Of a stretch of 40,897 nucleotides of DNA, positions 18,201 to 25,463 are shown piece by piece. The notes under the pieces are model-generated. The model had not been told where the DNA came from. It worked only from the letters and a program-made list of their open reading frames with translations, and did not search any database. The stretch lies in assembly GCA_032718475.1 (NCBI GenBank), contig JAUCBJ010006489.1:1-40897 (forward strand). Direction: 5' to 3'. How positions within the stretch are numbered: position 1 is the first letter of the stretch; each line of letters begins with the position of its first letter. The position numbers and the translations under genes were made by a program. The stretch is from Nemertoderma westbladi (Eukaryota; Xenacoelomorpha; Nemertodermatida; Nemertodermatidae).

Positions 18201-21105
18201 AAAGTCAATAATATATAGCTGAATACAGGAATAGGTCAGGTGCCAACCTGCTCCGACCATGATAGATAGCCCGGGAAATTCAAATGATTTGAAATTAACC
18301 GCCAAAAATATATCAATTCATTATGTGTCTTTATCATTGAATTTCCATGGCTATGGAGCGCAGGGTAAACACCTTTTTGGATTTTAGGGACTTTGCGGCA
18401 TTATGGGTAAGAAGGTTTCAAATATTAACAAACCCCAGGTTTTATCGCATTAATTTATGACTTATTATTATCATAAAACCGGCATTTTATTTGTTAAAAA
18501 CCTCAATCATTATTGAATAAAAATCCAGGTTTATCAGTCAACAAAATGAAGGGTTAATGTATAAAAAAAACGGTGGTTTTCACAACCCACAACCCTACTT
18601 TCAAAGAATTTACAATCCCCAAGTTTTTAACAGTAATTAAAAATAGATTTATTCCCAAAAACCCCGTTTTTGTTTCATTAATTATGTGTTTATTATGGGG
18701 TTAAACCCGGGTTTGTCACTGATTAGAAAACCATCATCAAATTATTTAAAACCGGTGGTTTTTTTCTCATTAAAACTAGGGTTTTTTGAGAAACCAGTAG
18801 TTTGATAAACAAATATTAAAAGTTTTATAATTCTTTTAAAAGTAATTGTAATTAACCCTAATGTCAATACCACTCAAACTAATAGTATAAATCGTTAATT
18901 TGAAACACTTATTGTTTTTTCGAAATCGGAGGTTCCAAATTGAAAACCTATGTTATAATTTACAACCTAGGGTGAAAATCACAAATACAGGTTTGGTTTT
19001 TTCAGTGTAGGAACACAAATCGTCGGTGTGGCGTTAAAAAGGCGCTAAGTGATTTTTTTGAAGAAAAAAAATGAGTTATAAATATCACTGGAAAGCTGGA
19101 AAAATTTGCTGTCTACAAGATCTATTTTTGAAAATGAAATATATAAATTTTCCACGTTCCGAGCCAGTACAATTAAATAATTTAATTTCATTTGTCATTG
19201 AATAATAATGAATTTGAAGCATCTAGACTTAGGCCATTTTAAACGGTGCCGTTTAAAATTGTAATTTAATTTATACTAACCTTCGGCGTACACTGCAATC
19301 AACAATTAATATGCGATCTGAAAATTTCCAGCTTCACTTTCTTGTATGATGGAACACTAAGTATGTTGAGGCTCTTGCTGTCCCTAACAACCTCAGTGAG
19401 TCGTTCTTCCTTCTCACGATGGTCTGTCAGTGTGTTTGTCAGCTTGCTGTCCCAGTGCGGAGTTTTCCTGGCTTCAAACTCTCCCTGACCTCTCTCTCTT
19501 ACTCCGCTACTAGCTCTTCTTAAATCAATAATGTTGTTCTAAATAATACACATTCGTAGGGCCTGTGCGCAGCACGAAAACGCGGTTAAGTTGCCGTTTT
19601 TAAAAATGAGCTAACGATAGATATTGCCATTTTATAGTGTTCCAGCAACGTCCAGAGGTTCAAATTATCCCCTTGATCATACATTGTGATCGTCCGTCCA
19701 ATACTGTAATTTTTCTTGGTATCAACTTTGATCAAACGATCTACTATATAGGGACACAATGACACCAGATCTTTAGGCTTAAGCATCATATTTGAAAAAA
19801 TATGTGGCTTACTATGCACTGTAAATTACTTCCAAGATAACAAAACATGCATTATAACATAAAAGCATTTGAAGTTGGAGTTGGAGTTTTATTTACTGAT
19901 ATTATTATATTAATTATTATATTATATTAAACGATTCTAAAAAGTATTGAAATTCGACTACCAGTAATTTAGGAATGCGACTTTTCTAACTCAGACAATA
20001 AAAAAAAATAATTACTTTATACAGAGGCACTGAAAAAATTATACATATAACAATAAATCATTCATTAATATAAATCCTTAAGAAAATGTGATAAATCTAA
20101 TTAATAAATCAATATTTGTTACAGAATTAGAAGAATTCAATTAATTAATTTAATTTCTAACAACCTAAGAGGCTGTAACAACAGCCTGTAAAAAAACATA
20201 ACCTAAACGTGCGATTCGGGTGGATAAACGATGGAATACGGAATCAGTTTTAAGAGGAAAATTTGACAAATAGTGTTCCCGCGGCAACACCTTGTCACGT
20301 GTGAACACTTGACCCGATACCGACGATTGGCCTAAACAGTTTATATTTAATGATTTTGTCGATTCAGAGTTAGGCCATTTTAAACCGTTTAATATGGCCT
20401 CGCTCTACATGATTTTGTGAATTCATAGTTAGGCCCTTTTAAACGGTGCCGTTTAAAATGACCTAACTTCATGTGATAACTCAGTTTGAATTAATGCAAT
20501 TTCCTCAGTTTGATAGAACTGGTACTTAGCGCCTTTTTAACGCCACCCGACGAAATATTGGGACTCAACATTTACCACACCATCTACGGAGAAGCACTAA
20601 ATCTACCAACATGTAAACGTTTTCTAGAATAGCTGAATTGGTACCTCAGACCGTGGGAGCCAGTTGTTCGTGACGTAGAACTTAGTCTAAGTGGTTACAT
20701 ATTGTGTGTGAAGTTCTAGAATTTATAATTTAATTGAGTGAAACAATTATGACTTTTACTGGGATGTTAATAATATGGGACTAGGGGTCTTAATACCTTG
20801 CAACTGCACAAAAATAAACGCAAAACTTCCACAACAACTAGCAAACATTCTGGAATATGGGCAATATCAATTATTTTTGCAAGTTTATTTTCACTTTTCA
20901 GATTTGGGATTTAAACAGCCTAAAAGTTTTAGTGACGTTACTAGGCGAACACATTCCTCGACAAATCTTCCGATCCTCGTCTAACGGGGTCACTTGCCTC
21001 GCTACGATCTCTCCCGGCCTGTTATACAGCGCGGGCTCGGACGGCCTACTTAAACTCAAACTAGTACCCGATTATTATACCCGATTAGCTACAAAACATC
21101 ATTAA
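21..21105 (+). CDS. DMXL: DmX-like protein / rabconnectin-3 alpha, C-terminal part (11 exons, 5' end outside window)
   Basis: Exons: 21-294, 427-564, 5585-5781, 10925-11032, 15967-16103, 16213-16364, 16487-16642, 16881-17017, 17354-17498, 17602-17819, 20902-21105. Together they total 1866 nt, 621 codons plus TAA, and the phase agrees at every junction with GT-AG introns. The protein follows vertebrate DMXL1/DMXL2 in order: a YSWTLMRLAV segment, ELPIVSPL, LLEPDNTPFRSS then KRLWNFLVRQEIIQDTFIQY, then the C-terminal WD40 propeller (VKMWEW, FLSLWQL, ATAGHS with VCIWDT, GDVCIFD, DGDIKIWDL). Family knowledge: DMXL/Rav1 proteins bind the V-ATPase with WDR7 and ROGDI and promote its assembly and organelle acidification; in neurons DMXL2 sits on synaptic vesicles. 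The C-terminus ends LATKHH and is short. An antisense gene occupies intron 3 and a minisatellite fills intron 4. DMXL1 and DMXL2 cannot be told apart here. Confidence 0.93.
427..564 (+). CDS. DMXL: DMXL exon
   Basis: The acceptor ATTGCAG precedes 427 and the donor ACAG|GTAACA follows 564. It encodes ELPIVSPLVHMVSQTL, EQWNQVLKARL and NGPPDFY, matching the conserved ELPV(T/S)SPL, WEQ(I/V)L and GPPPNY block of DMXL proteins. Phase 1 at both ends. Confidence 0.9.
1816..1908 (+). repeat. 31-bp tandem repeat, 3 copies
   Basis: Three successive copies of a unit containing GTTTCATATCAAAACCCAGT followed by ATCTCCAAAAA, spaced exactly 31 bp apart. The last copy degenerates after CAGTATTT. The core also occurs singly at about 901, 1028, 1084 and, inverted, at 1315 and 4172. 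Confidence 0.85.
2004..2053. repeat. 50-bp perfect palindrome
   Basis: Two 25-nt arms meet with no spacer at the centre ATAGC|GCTAT. The left arm begins ACCATTTTTGGGTTC and the right arm ends GAACCCAAAAATGGT. It can extrude as a cruciform or form a long RNA hairpin. Confidence 0.95.
5585..5781 (+). CDS. DMXL: DMXL exon
   Basis: The acceptor CATATTCAG precedes 5585 and the donor GAG|GTGAGT follows 5781. It encodes the best conserved non-propeller block, LLEPDNTPFRS, RLWNFLVRQE and IQDTFIQYVF. It ends in phase 0. The intron that follows contains the antisense XAB2 gene. Confidence 0.92.
5782..6563 (+). other. DMXL intron 3, part before the nested gene
   Basis: AT-rich sequence between exon 3 and the 3' end of antisense XAB2. 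Two overlapping open frames (5825-6109 minus, 6011-6235 plus) have no recognisable domain and I treat them as chance. The XAB2 3' UTR must lie here; TTTAAT near 6505 reads as ATTAAA on the minus strand and is a possible poly(A) signal. Confidence 0.5.
6564..9101 (-). CDS. XAB2: XAB2 / SYF1 pre-mRNA-splicing factor, single exon
   Basis: A complete 845-residue frame, against about 855 in vertebrate XAB2, collinear from end to end. N-terminal DLPYEEDILRNPYLVKSWLR (31-50) is the family start block. Then come HAT/TPR half-repeats with the hallmark segments ALRSLPITQH, SLNVDAIIRQG, LRLARFEDLIERRPLLLN, FIARYGGSKLERARDLFEQ, RHAMAVYERAT and GNEDTVREMLRVKRSVQA. An acidic stretch 807-826 precedes the conserved KAVFGNIKT end. 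Family role: scaffold of the XPA-binding/Prp19-associated (NTC/IBC) complex, needed for splicing and transcription-coupled repair in the nucleus. The ATG at 9101 is chosen because it lies just upstream of the conserved block and AT-rich sequence precedes it. It has no introns and lies antisense inside DMXL intron 3. Its coding DNA is clearly more GC-rich than the surroundings. Confidence 0.97.
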   Translation of the reverse strand: MAENSHSVEDVPMEDYHPKGNAAIIDIEDVDLPYEEDILRNPYLVKSWLRYIDHKKDGPINNLIQVYERSLKELPGSYKLWYNYLKLRGKQLRYRSVTDSLYEEVNNAYERSLVFMHKMPRIWIDYCKIMTSQRRVTRTRRLFDRALRSLPITQHHRVWPLYLSFVESLELPETAVRIYRRYLKLEPQQTERYVTYLRKVERLDEAAVRLAGVINDEKFVSVEGKSKFQLWMELCAIITGNPEKVVSLNVDAIIRQGIRRYSDQKGQLWNALADYYVRSGQFERARDIYSEGIESVITVVDFTQIFDRYSQFEESTISAMMEEDCLTPERELDLELRLARFEDLIERRPLLLNAVLLRQNPHNVHEWMKRVDLYEGRPLDVVRTYTEAVTTVDPAQATGNLYQLWVDFGKFYERAGQPEEARSVLERALLEPFRRVDELATVWCEYAELELRLQQYDSALQLMQRATTPTAQRAGYFDQKEPAQSRVFRSLKLWSMYADLEESFGTFKTCKAVYDKIIDLRIATPQIIINYCMFLEESNHFEESFKAYEKGVVLFKWPFVFEIWNTYLVKFIARYGGSKLERARDLFEQCVDGIPAKFAKNVYLLYAKLEEEHGMARHAMAVYERATAAVEKGREQFDMFNIYIRRAAEIYGLSYTREIYQKAIEALGDDFAKDMCVKFADMERKLGEVDRARAIYAYCSQLCDPRAAKDFWDIWKEFEIKHGNEDTVREMLRVKRSVQAIYNTQVNFMTSAMLESAADTTDTQDSMKMLESIVPETPASSKLSKDIMFVRSQEETTKDVIKTVNPDEIDISDSDEDEDGSDGEKETFNITEKEIPKAVFGNIKT
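9341..9645. mobile_element. MITE-like element with 19-20 bp terminal inverted repeats
   Basis: The left end GCCCGTTCACATCCAACGG (9342-9360) is matched by the inverted right end CCGTTGGATGTGAACGGGG (9626-9644). The 305-bp interior has no coding capacity and is built from variants of CGGTACACCGC/GCGGTGTACCG, with a further internal copy of the terminal motif near 9543 (CCGTTGGGTGTGAACGGGC). Flanks read TTAA on the left and TTTA on the right, so the target-site duplication is uncertain. It starts 240 bp upstream of the XAB2 start codon. Confidence 0.8.
10364..10390 (+). repeat. GTCT microsatellite
   Basis: TCCGTCTGTCTGTCTGTCAG and following bases form a short tetranucleotide repeat in DMXL intron 3. 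Confidence 0.7.
10925..11032 (+). CDS. DMXL: DMXL exon 4 of window, origin of the 39-bp array
   Basis: The acceptor TTATTTTAG precedes 10925. It encodes FDFLDDSRDSIPHITIHKEK and then EPISSFCLNQVPTSFN; IHKE...F.LN aligns with the IHKESD...FSVN segment of vertebrate DMXL. The first donor is AAT|GTGAGT at 11032/11033, phase 0, which joins correctly to PNAKCISLC of the next exon. The last 21 nt of this exon (QVPTSFN) plus 18 nt of intron form the unit of the downstream minisatellite, so later donors could extend it in frame by multiples of 13 residues until the TAA at 11258. Confidence 0.85.
11012..15750 (+). repeat. 39-bp minisatellite carrying DMXL exon tail, splice donor and AATAAA
   Basis: Each unit reads GTGAGTACTGCAATAAAA followed by CAAGTACCTACTTCATTTAAT. 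The phasing is set by exon 4: CAAGTACCAACTTCATTTAAT is its last 21 nt and GTGAGT its donor at 11033. The last donor-like copy is at 15729. The distance of 4696 bp equals 120 x 39 plus four visible 4-bp insertions (near 14431, 14531, 14751, 14991), giving about 121 units. Variants include GTGAGC..AACAATTACC, AATACAAG, ACGTACTT, GGGAGT (donor lost) and ACTTAATTTAAT (in-frame TAA). The unit is 13 codons long, so it reads VSTAIKQVPTSFN until the first TAA at 11258. It is intronic if the first donor is used. Confidence 0.97.
11033..11260 (+). promoter_or_regulatory. DMXL: In-frame cluster of alternative splice donors for DMXL exon 4
   Basis: Within the exon 4 reading frame, donor-like sites lie at 11033 (GTGAGT), 11072 (GTGAGC), 11111, 11150 and 11228 (GTGAGT). 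The 11189 copy has lost its GT (TTAAGT). All precede the TAA at 11258-11260. Use of the later ones would add 13, 26, 39 or 65 residues and still join in phase 0 to exon 15967. Every unit also carries AATAAA about 11 nt after its donor start. Use is inferred; only the sequence is seen. Confidence 0.55.
15751..15966 (+). other. Unique 3' end of DMXL intron 4
   Basis: About 215 bp of AT-rich intron between the end of the array (GTGAGTATTGCAATGAAG) and the acceptor TTTTGCAG at 15966. No gene is seen. Confidence 0.7.
15967..16103 (+). CDS. DMXL: DMXL exon
   Basis: The acceptor TTTTGCAG precedes 15967. It encodes PNAKCISLCTSREIIELDIS then LNWVEDD, parallel to the STHDVQELDV...W.(G/D)(E/D) block of DMXL. 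The donor AG|GTATTT follows 16103, phase 2. Confidence 0.9.
16213..16364 (+). CDS. DMXL: DMXL exon
   Basis: The acceptor TCGTTTTAG precedes 16213 and the donor CTGG|GTGAGT follows 16364. It encodes a Ser/Asn-rich linker (SGSQASMLSDDYLV...SSPSPIGITNVNL) entering the propeller. The conserved phase 2 and phase 1 ends make the assignment firm despite weak sequence conservation. Confidence 0.85.
16487..16642 (+). CDS. DMXL: DMXL exon, WD40
   Basis: The acceptor CCACCAG precedes 16487 and the donor CCG|GTAAGT follows 16642. It encodes NVRRLVSHPSLPYYISGQTD then GTVKMWEWGHSQCV, a WD40 blade matching the HP...YYLTGAQDGSVRMFEW blade of DMXL. Confidence 0.93.
16881..17017 (+). CDS. DMXL: DMXL exon, WD40
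   Basis: The acceptor CTTTCTTTAG precedes 16881 and the donor CTA|GTAAGT follows 17017. It encodes ASKVNRIYFNSQGNKFG and FLSLWQL, the next propeller blade. RLYFNSQGNK is nearly invariant in the family. Confidence 0.93.
17354..17498 (+). CDS. DMXL: DMXL exon, WD40
   Basis: The acceptor TTTTTTATAG precedes 17354 and the donor CAAG|GTGGGA follows 17498. It encodes HSKSGYDFAFLGSSSLIATA then GHSADNKNVCIWDT, matching the DFAFITSSSLVATSGHS...NVCLWDT blade. Confidence 0.93.
17602..17819 (+). CDS. DMXL: DMXL exon, WD40
   Basis: The acceptor TTGTATAG precedes 17602. It encodes CHDSGALALFYAPTRQILV, GRRGDVCIFDTRRR, FQAHDGPLRALSLEP and EQYFVTGSGDGDIK. The donor AAG|GTTGGT is weak (T at +3), but it is the one that joins in frame to IWDL and gives a canonical blade end DGDIKIWDL. 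A GT at 17824 would break the frame. Confidence 0.88.
17862..19010. mobile_element. TIR element in DMXL intron 10 (1149 bp)
   Basis: The left end CTACACTGAAAAAACGAAAC continuing CTGT is mirrored at 18988-19010 by ACAGGTTTGGTTTTTTCAGT followed by GTAG. About 23 of 24 positions match in inverted orientation. The interior is rich in AAACC..GGTTT words (for example AAACCGGTGGTTT) and has no coding sequence, as in non-autonomous DNA transposons. No clear target-site duplication is visible. Confidence 0.8.
19021..20552. mobile_element. TIR element in DMXL intron 10 (1532 bp), probable AAAT target duplication
   Basis: The left end CGTCGGTGTGGCGTTAAAAA then GGCGCTAAGT is matched by the inverted right end ACTTAGCGCCTTTTTAACGC then CACCCGACG. 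AAAT precedes 19021 and follows 20552, compatible with a 4-bp target duplication. Two copies of a 22-bp near-palindrome, TTTTAAACGGTGCCGTTTAA plus AA, lie at 19237-19258 and 20437-20458. No transposase frame is seen, so it looks non-autonomous. It starts 10 bp after the end of the preceding element. Confidence 0.82.
20902..21105 (+). CDS. DMXL: DMXL terminal coding exon
   Basis: The acceptor TCACTTTTCAG precedes 20902. It encodes IWDLNSLKVLVTLLGEHIPR, the last blade with LLYSAGSDGLLKLKLVPDYY, and stops at TAA 21103-21105. GADGTLKTRVLP in vertebrates aligns with GSDGLLKLKLVP. Confidence 0.92.
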   Translation: MWDLNSLKVLVTLLGEHIPRQIFRSSSNGVTCLATISPGLLYSAGSDGLLKLKLVPDYYTRLATKHH

Positions 21106-21711
21106 TTAACCCTCAACACCACACCTATGCAGATTTCAATCCATTTTTTGAATTAGAACTCAACCAACTTACTCTTACTATATTTAAACATATTCTCCCT
21201 GTTGGTATAACAACCGCATCTTCTAGCCTTCAATGTCTGTGCACTGGCTGCGAAACTTACACTTAAAATCCTATCTCAGAAGTTGTCCGTGTAATAGTTG
21301 CGAGATGTCTTATTTGCAGTAACTAATTTTGCATATAATATTTAGTTTGTAAGATAATTAAATTTTAAAAGGTTGAGTCATTAATTTCTATTTTATAAAT
21401 GTAGACCCCGGCTTTAGGGCTGGCACAGCATAATATTTATTAAATGTTAGTTTGTCACGAATCCACTTTAATATCAATTAATTATTAGCGTTTAAATTCT
21501 TTTTATCATTTCGAATTTGTGCTAATTTATAGTAAAGGAGTAAAAAGTGTCGAAATGCTGGCTGAATATTTAATTGTATATGTTATTTTTTTGTTCGAAT
21601 ATAATATATGTATATGCCTATGTGGTTTTTGTTAGATATAAACGTTTTTGATTTTTCATAATTTCATTGTATTGTATTTATCATTTTTATACGATTCATT
21701 AATAACTTCAG
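21106..21711 (+). other. DMXL 3' flank / presumed 3' UTR
   Basis: AT-rich sequence after the stop codon with no second gene. ATTAAA hexamers at 21357-21362 and 21439-21444 are candidate poly(A) signals; no AATAAA is seen before the minisatellite. Confidence 0.45.
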
Positions 21712-24700
21712 TTTAATAACCTCGGTAGTGTAGTCTGACAGTAACTCGCTGTCACCTCGGTAGTCTGACAGTAACTCGTCACCTCGGTAGTCTGACAGTA
21801 ACTCGCTGTCACCTCGGTAGTCTGACAGTAACTCGCCGTCACCTCGGTAGTCTGACAGTAACTCGCCGTCACCTCGGTAGTCTGACACTAACTCGTCACC
21901 TCGGTAGTCTGACACTAACTCGTCACCTCGGTAGTCTGACAGTAACTCGCTGTCACCTCGGTAGTCTGACAGTAACTCGCCGTCACCTCGGTAGTCTGAC
22001 ACTAACTCGTCACCTCGGTAGTCTGACAGTAACTCGCCGTCACCTCGGTAGTCTGACACTAACTCGTCACCTCGGTAGTCTGACAGTAACTCGCTGTTAC
22101 CTCGGTAGTCTGACAGTAACTCGCTGTCACCTCGGTAGTCTGACAGTAACTCGCTGTCACCTCGGTAGTCTGACAGTAACTCGTCACCTCGGTAGTCTGA
22201 CAGTAACTCGCTGTCACCTCGGTAGTCTGACAGTAACTCGCCGTCACCTCGGTAGTCTGACACTAACTCGTCACCTCGGTAGTCTGACAGTAACTCGCTG
22301 TCACCTCCTTAGTCTGACAGTAACTCGCTGTCACCTCGGTAGTCTGACAGTAACTCGTCACCTCGGTAGTCTGACAGTAACTCGCTGTCACCTCGGTAGT
22401 CTGACAGTAACTCGCCGTCACCTCGGTAGTCTGACACTAACTCGTCACCTCGGTAGTCTGACAGTAACTCGCTGTTACCTCGGTAGTCTGACAGTAACTC
22501 GTCACCTCGGTAGTCTGACAGTAGCTCGTCACCTCAGTAGTCTGACAGTAACTCATCACCTCGGTAGTCTGACAGTAACTCGCTGTCACCTCGGTAGTCT
22601 GACAGTAACTCGCTGTCACCTCGGTAGTCTGACAGTAACTCGCTGTCACCTCGGTAGTCTGACAGTAACTCGCTGTCACCTCGGTAGTCTGACAGTAACT
22701 CGTCACCTCGGTAGTATGACAGTAACTCGCTGTCACCTCGGTAGTCTGACAGTAACTCGTCACCTCGGTAGTCTGACAGTAACTAGCTGTCACCTCGGTA
22801 GTCTGACAGTAACTCGCTGTCACCTCGGTAGTCTGACAGTAACTCGTCACCTCGGTAGTCTGACAGTAACTCGTCACCTCGGTAGTCTGACAGTAACTCG
22901 TCACCTCGGTAGTCTGACAGTAACTCGTCACCTCGGTAGTCTGACAGTAACTCGTCACCTCGGTAGTCTGACAGTAACTCGTCGTCACCTCGGTAGTCTG
23001 ACAGTAACTCGTCACCTCGGTAGTCTGACAGTAACTAGCTGTCACCTCGGTAGTCTGACAGTAACTCGCTGTCACCTCGGTAGTCTGACAGTAACTCGCT
23101 GTCACCTCGGTAGTCTGACAGTAACTCGTCACCTCGGTAGTCTGACAGTAACTCGCTGTCACCTCGGTAGTCTGACAGTAACTCGCTGTCACCTCGGTAG
23201 TCTGACAGTAACTCGCTGTCACCTCCTTAGTCTGACAGTAACTCGTCACCTCGGTAGTCTGACAGTAACTCGTCACCTCGGTAGTCTGACAGTAACTCGC
23301 TGTCACCTCCTTAGTCTGACAGTAACTCGTCACCTCGGTAGTCTGACAGTAACTCGTCACCTCGGTAGTCTGACAGTAACTCGCTGTCACCTCCTTAGTC
23401 TGACAGTAACTCGTCACCTCGGGAGTCTGACAGTACCTCGTCACCTCGGTAGTCTGACAGTAACTCGTCACCTCGGTAGTCTGACAGTAACTCGCTGTCA
23501 CCTCCTTAGTCTGACAGTAACTCGTCACCTTGGTAGTCTGACAGTAACTCGTCACCTCGGTAGTCTGACAGTAACTCGTCACCTCGGTAGTCTGACAGTA
23601 ACTCGTCACCTCGGTAGTCTGACAGTAACTCGTCACCTCGGTAGTCTGACAGTAACTCGCTGTCACCTCCTTAGTCTGACAGTAACTCGTCACCTCGGTA
23701 GTCTGACAGTAACTCGTCACCTTGGTAGTCTGACAGTAACTCGTCACCTCGGTAGTCTGACAGTAACTCGTCACCTCGGTAGTCTGACAGTAACTCGTCA
23801 CCTCGGTAGTCTGACAGTAACTCGTCACCTCGGTAGTCTGACAGTAACTCGCTGTCACCTCCTTAGTCTGACAGTAACTCGTCACCTCGGTAGTCTGACA
23901 GTAACTCGTCACCTCCTTAGTCTGACAGTAACTCGTCACCTCGGTAGTCTGACAGTAACTCGCTGTCACCTCCTTAGTCTGACAGTAACTCGTCACCTCG
24001 GTAGTCTGACAGTAACTCGTCACCTCGGTAGTCTGACAGTAACTCGTCACCTCGGTAGTCTGACAGTAACTCGCTGTCACCTCCTTAGTCTGACAGTAAC
24101 TCGTCACCTCGGTAGTCTGACAGTAACTCGTCACCTCGGTAGTCTGACAGTAACTCGTCACCTCGGTAGTCTGACAGTAACTCGCTGTCACCTCCTTAGT
24201 CTGACAGTAACTCGTCACCTCGGTAGTCTGACAGTAACTCGTCACCTCGGTAGTCTGACAGTAACTCGTCACCTCGGTAGTCTGACAGTAACTCGTCACC
24301 TCGGTAGTCTGACAGTAACTCGCTGTCACCTCCTTAGTCTGACAGTAACTCGTCACCTCGGTAGTCTGACAGTAACTCGTCACCTCGGTAGTCTGACAGT
24401 AACTCGTCACCTCGGTAGTCTGACAGTAACTCGTCACCTCGGTAGTCTGACAGTAACTCGCTGTCACCTCCTTAGTCTGACAGTAACTCGTCACCTCGGT
24501 AGTCTGACAGTAACTCGTCACCTCGGTAGTCTGACAGTAACTCGTCACCTCGGTAGTCTGACAGTAACTCGTCACCTCGGTAGTCTGACAGTAACTCGTC
24601 ACCTCGGTAGTCTGACAGTAACTCGTCACCTCGGTAGTCTGACAGTAACTCGCTGTCACCTCCTTAGTCTGACAGTAACTCGTCACCTCGGTAGTCTGAC

Positions 24701-25463
24701 AGTAACTCGTCACCTCCTTAGTCTGACAGTAACTCGTCACCTCGGTAGTCTGACAGTAACTCGCTGTCACCTCCTTAGTCTGACAGTAACTCGTCACCTC
24801 GGTAGTCTGACAGTAACTCGTCACCTCGGTAGTCTGACAGTAACTCGTCACCTCGGTAGTCTGACAGTAACTCGCTGTCACCTCCTTAGTCTGACAGTAA
24901 CTCGTCACCTCGGTAGTCTGACAGTAACTCGTCACCTCGGTAGTCTGACAGTAACTCGTCACCTCGGTAGTCTGACAGTAACTCGCTGTCACCTCCTTAG
25001 TCTGACAGTAACTCGTCACCTCGGTAGTCTGACAGTAACTCGTCACCTCGGTAGTCTGACAGTAACTCGTCACCTCGGTAGTCTGACAGTAACTCGTCAC
25101 CTCGGTAGTCTGACAGTAACTCGCTGTCACCTCCTTAGTCTGACAGTAACTCGTCACCTCGGTAGTCTGACAGTAACTCGTCACCTCGGTAGTCTGACAG
25201 TAACTCGTCACCTCGGTAGTCTGACAGTAACTCGTCACCTCGGTAGTCTGACAGTAACTCGCTGTCACCTCCTTAGTCTGACAGTAACTCGTCACCTCGG
25301 TAGTCTGACAGTAACTCGTCACCTCGGTAGTCTGACAGTAACTCGTCACCTCGGTAGTCTGACAGTAACTCGTCACCTCGGTAGTCTGACAGTAACTCGC
25401 TGTCACCTCCTTAGTCTGACAGTAACTCGTCACCTCGGTAGTCTGACAGTAACTCGCTGTCAG
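21712..25463. repeat. 27/30-bp minisatellite with 801-bp higher-order duplication
   Basis: The unit is CACCTCGGTAGTCTGACAGT plus AACTCGT (27 bp), with a 30-bp form carrying CGCTGT in place of CGT. About 135 units are present. A CTCCTTAG variant of CTCGGTAG marks selected units. Its spacing series from 23861 (54, 57, 111, 111, 138, 138) repeats exactly from 24662, showing an internal 801-bp duplication. Both unit sizes are multiples of three and lack stops in several frames, so open frames of about 1021 (minus) and 949 (plus) codons arise. I regard these as by-products. The array lies between DMXL and MARCHF5, about 600 bp past the DMXL stop. Confidence 0.95.
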
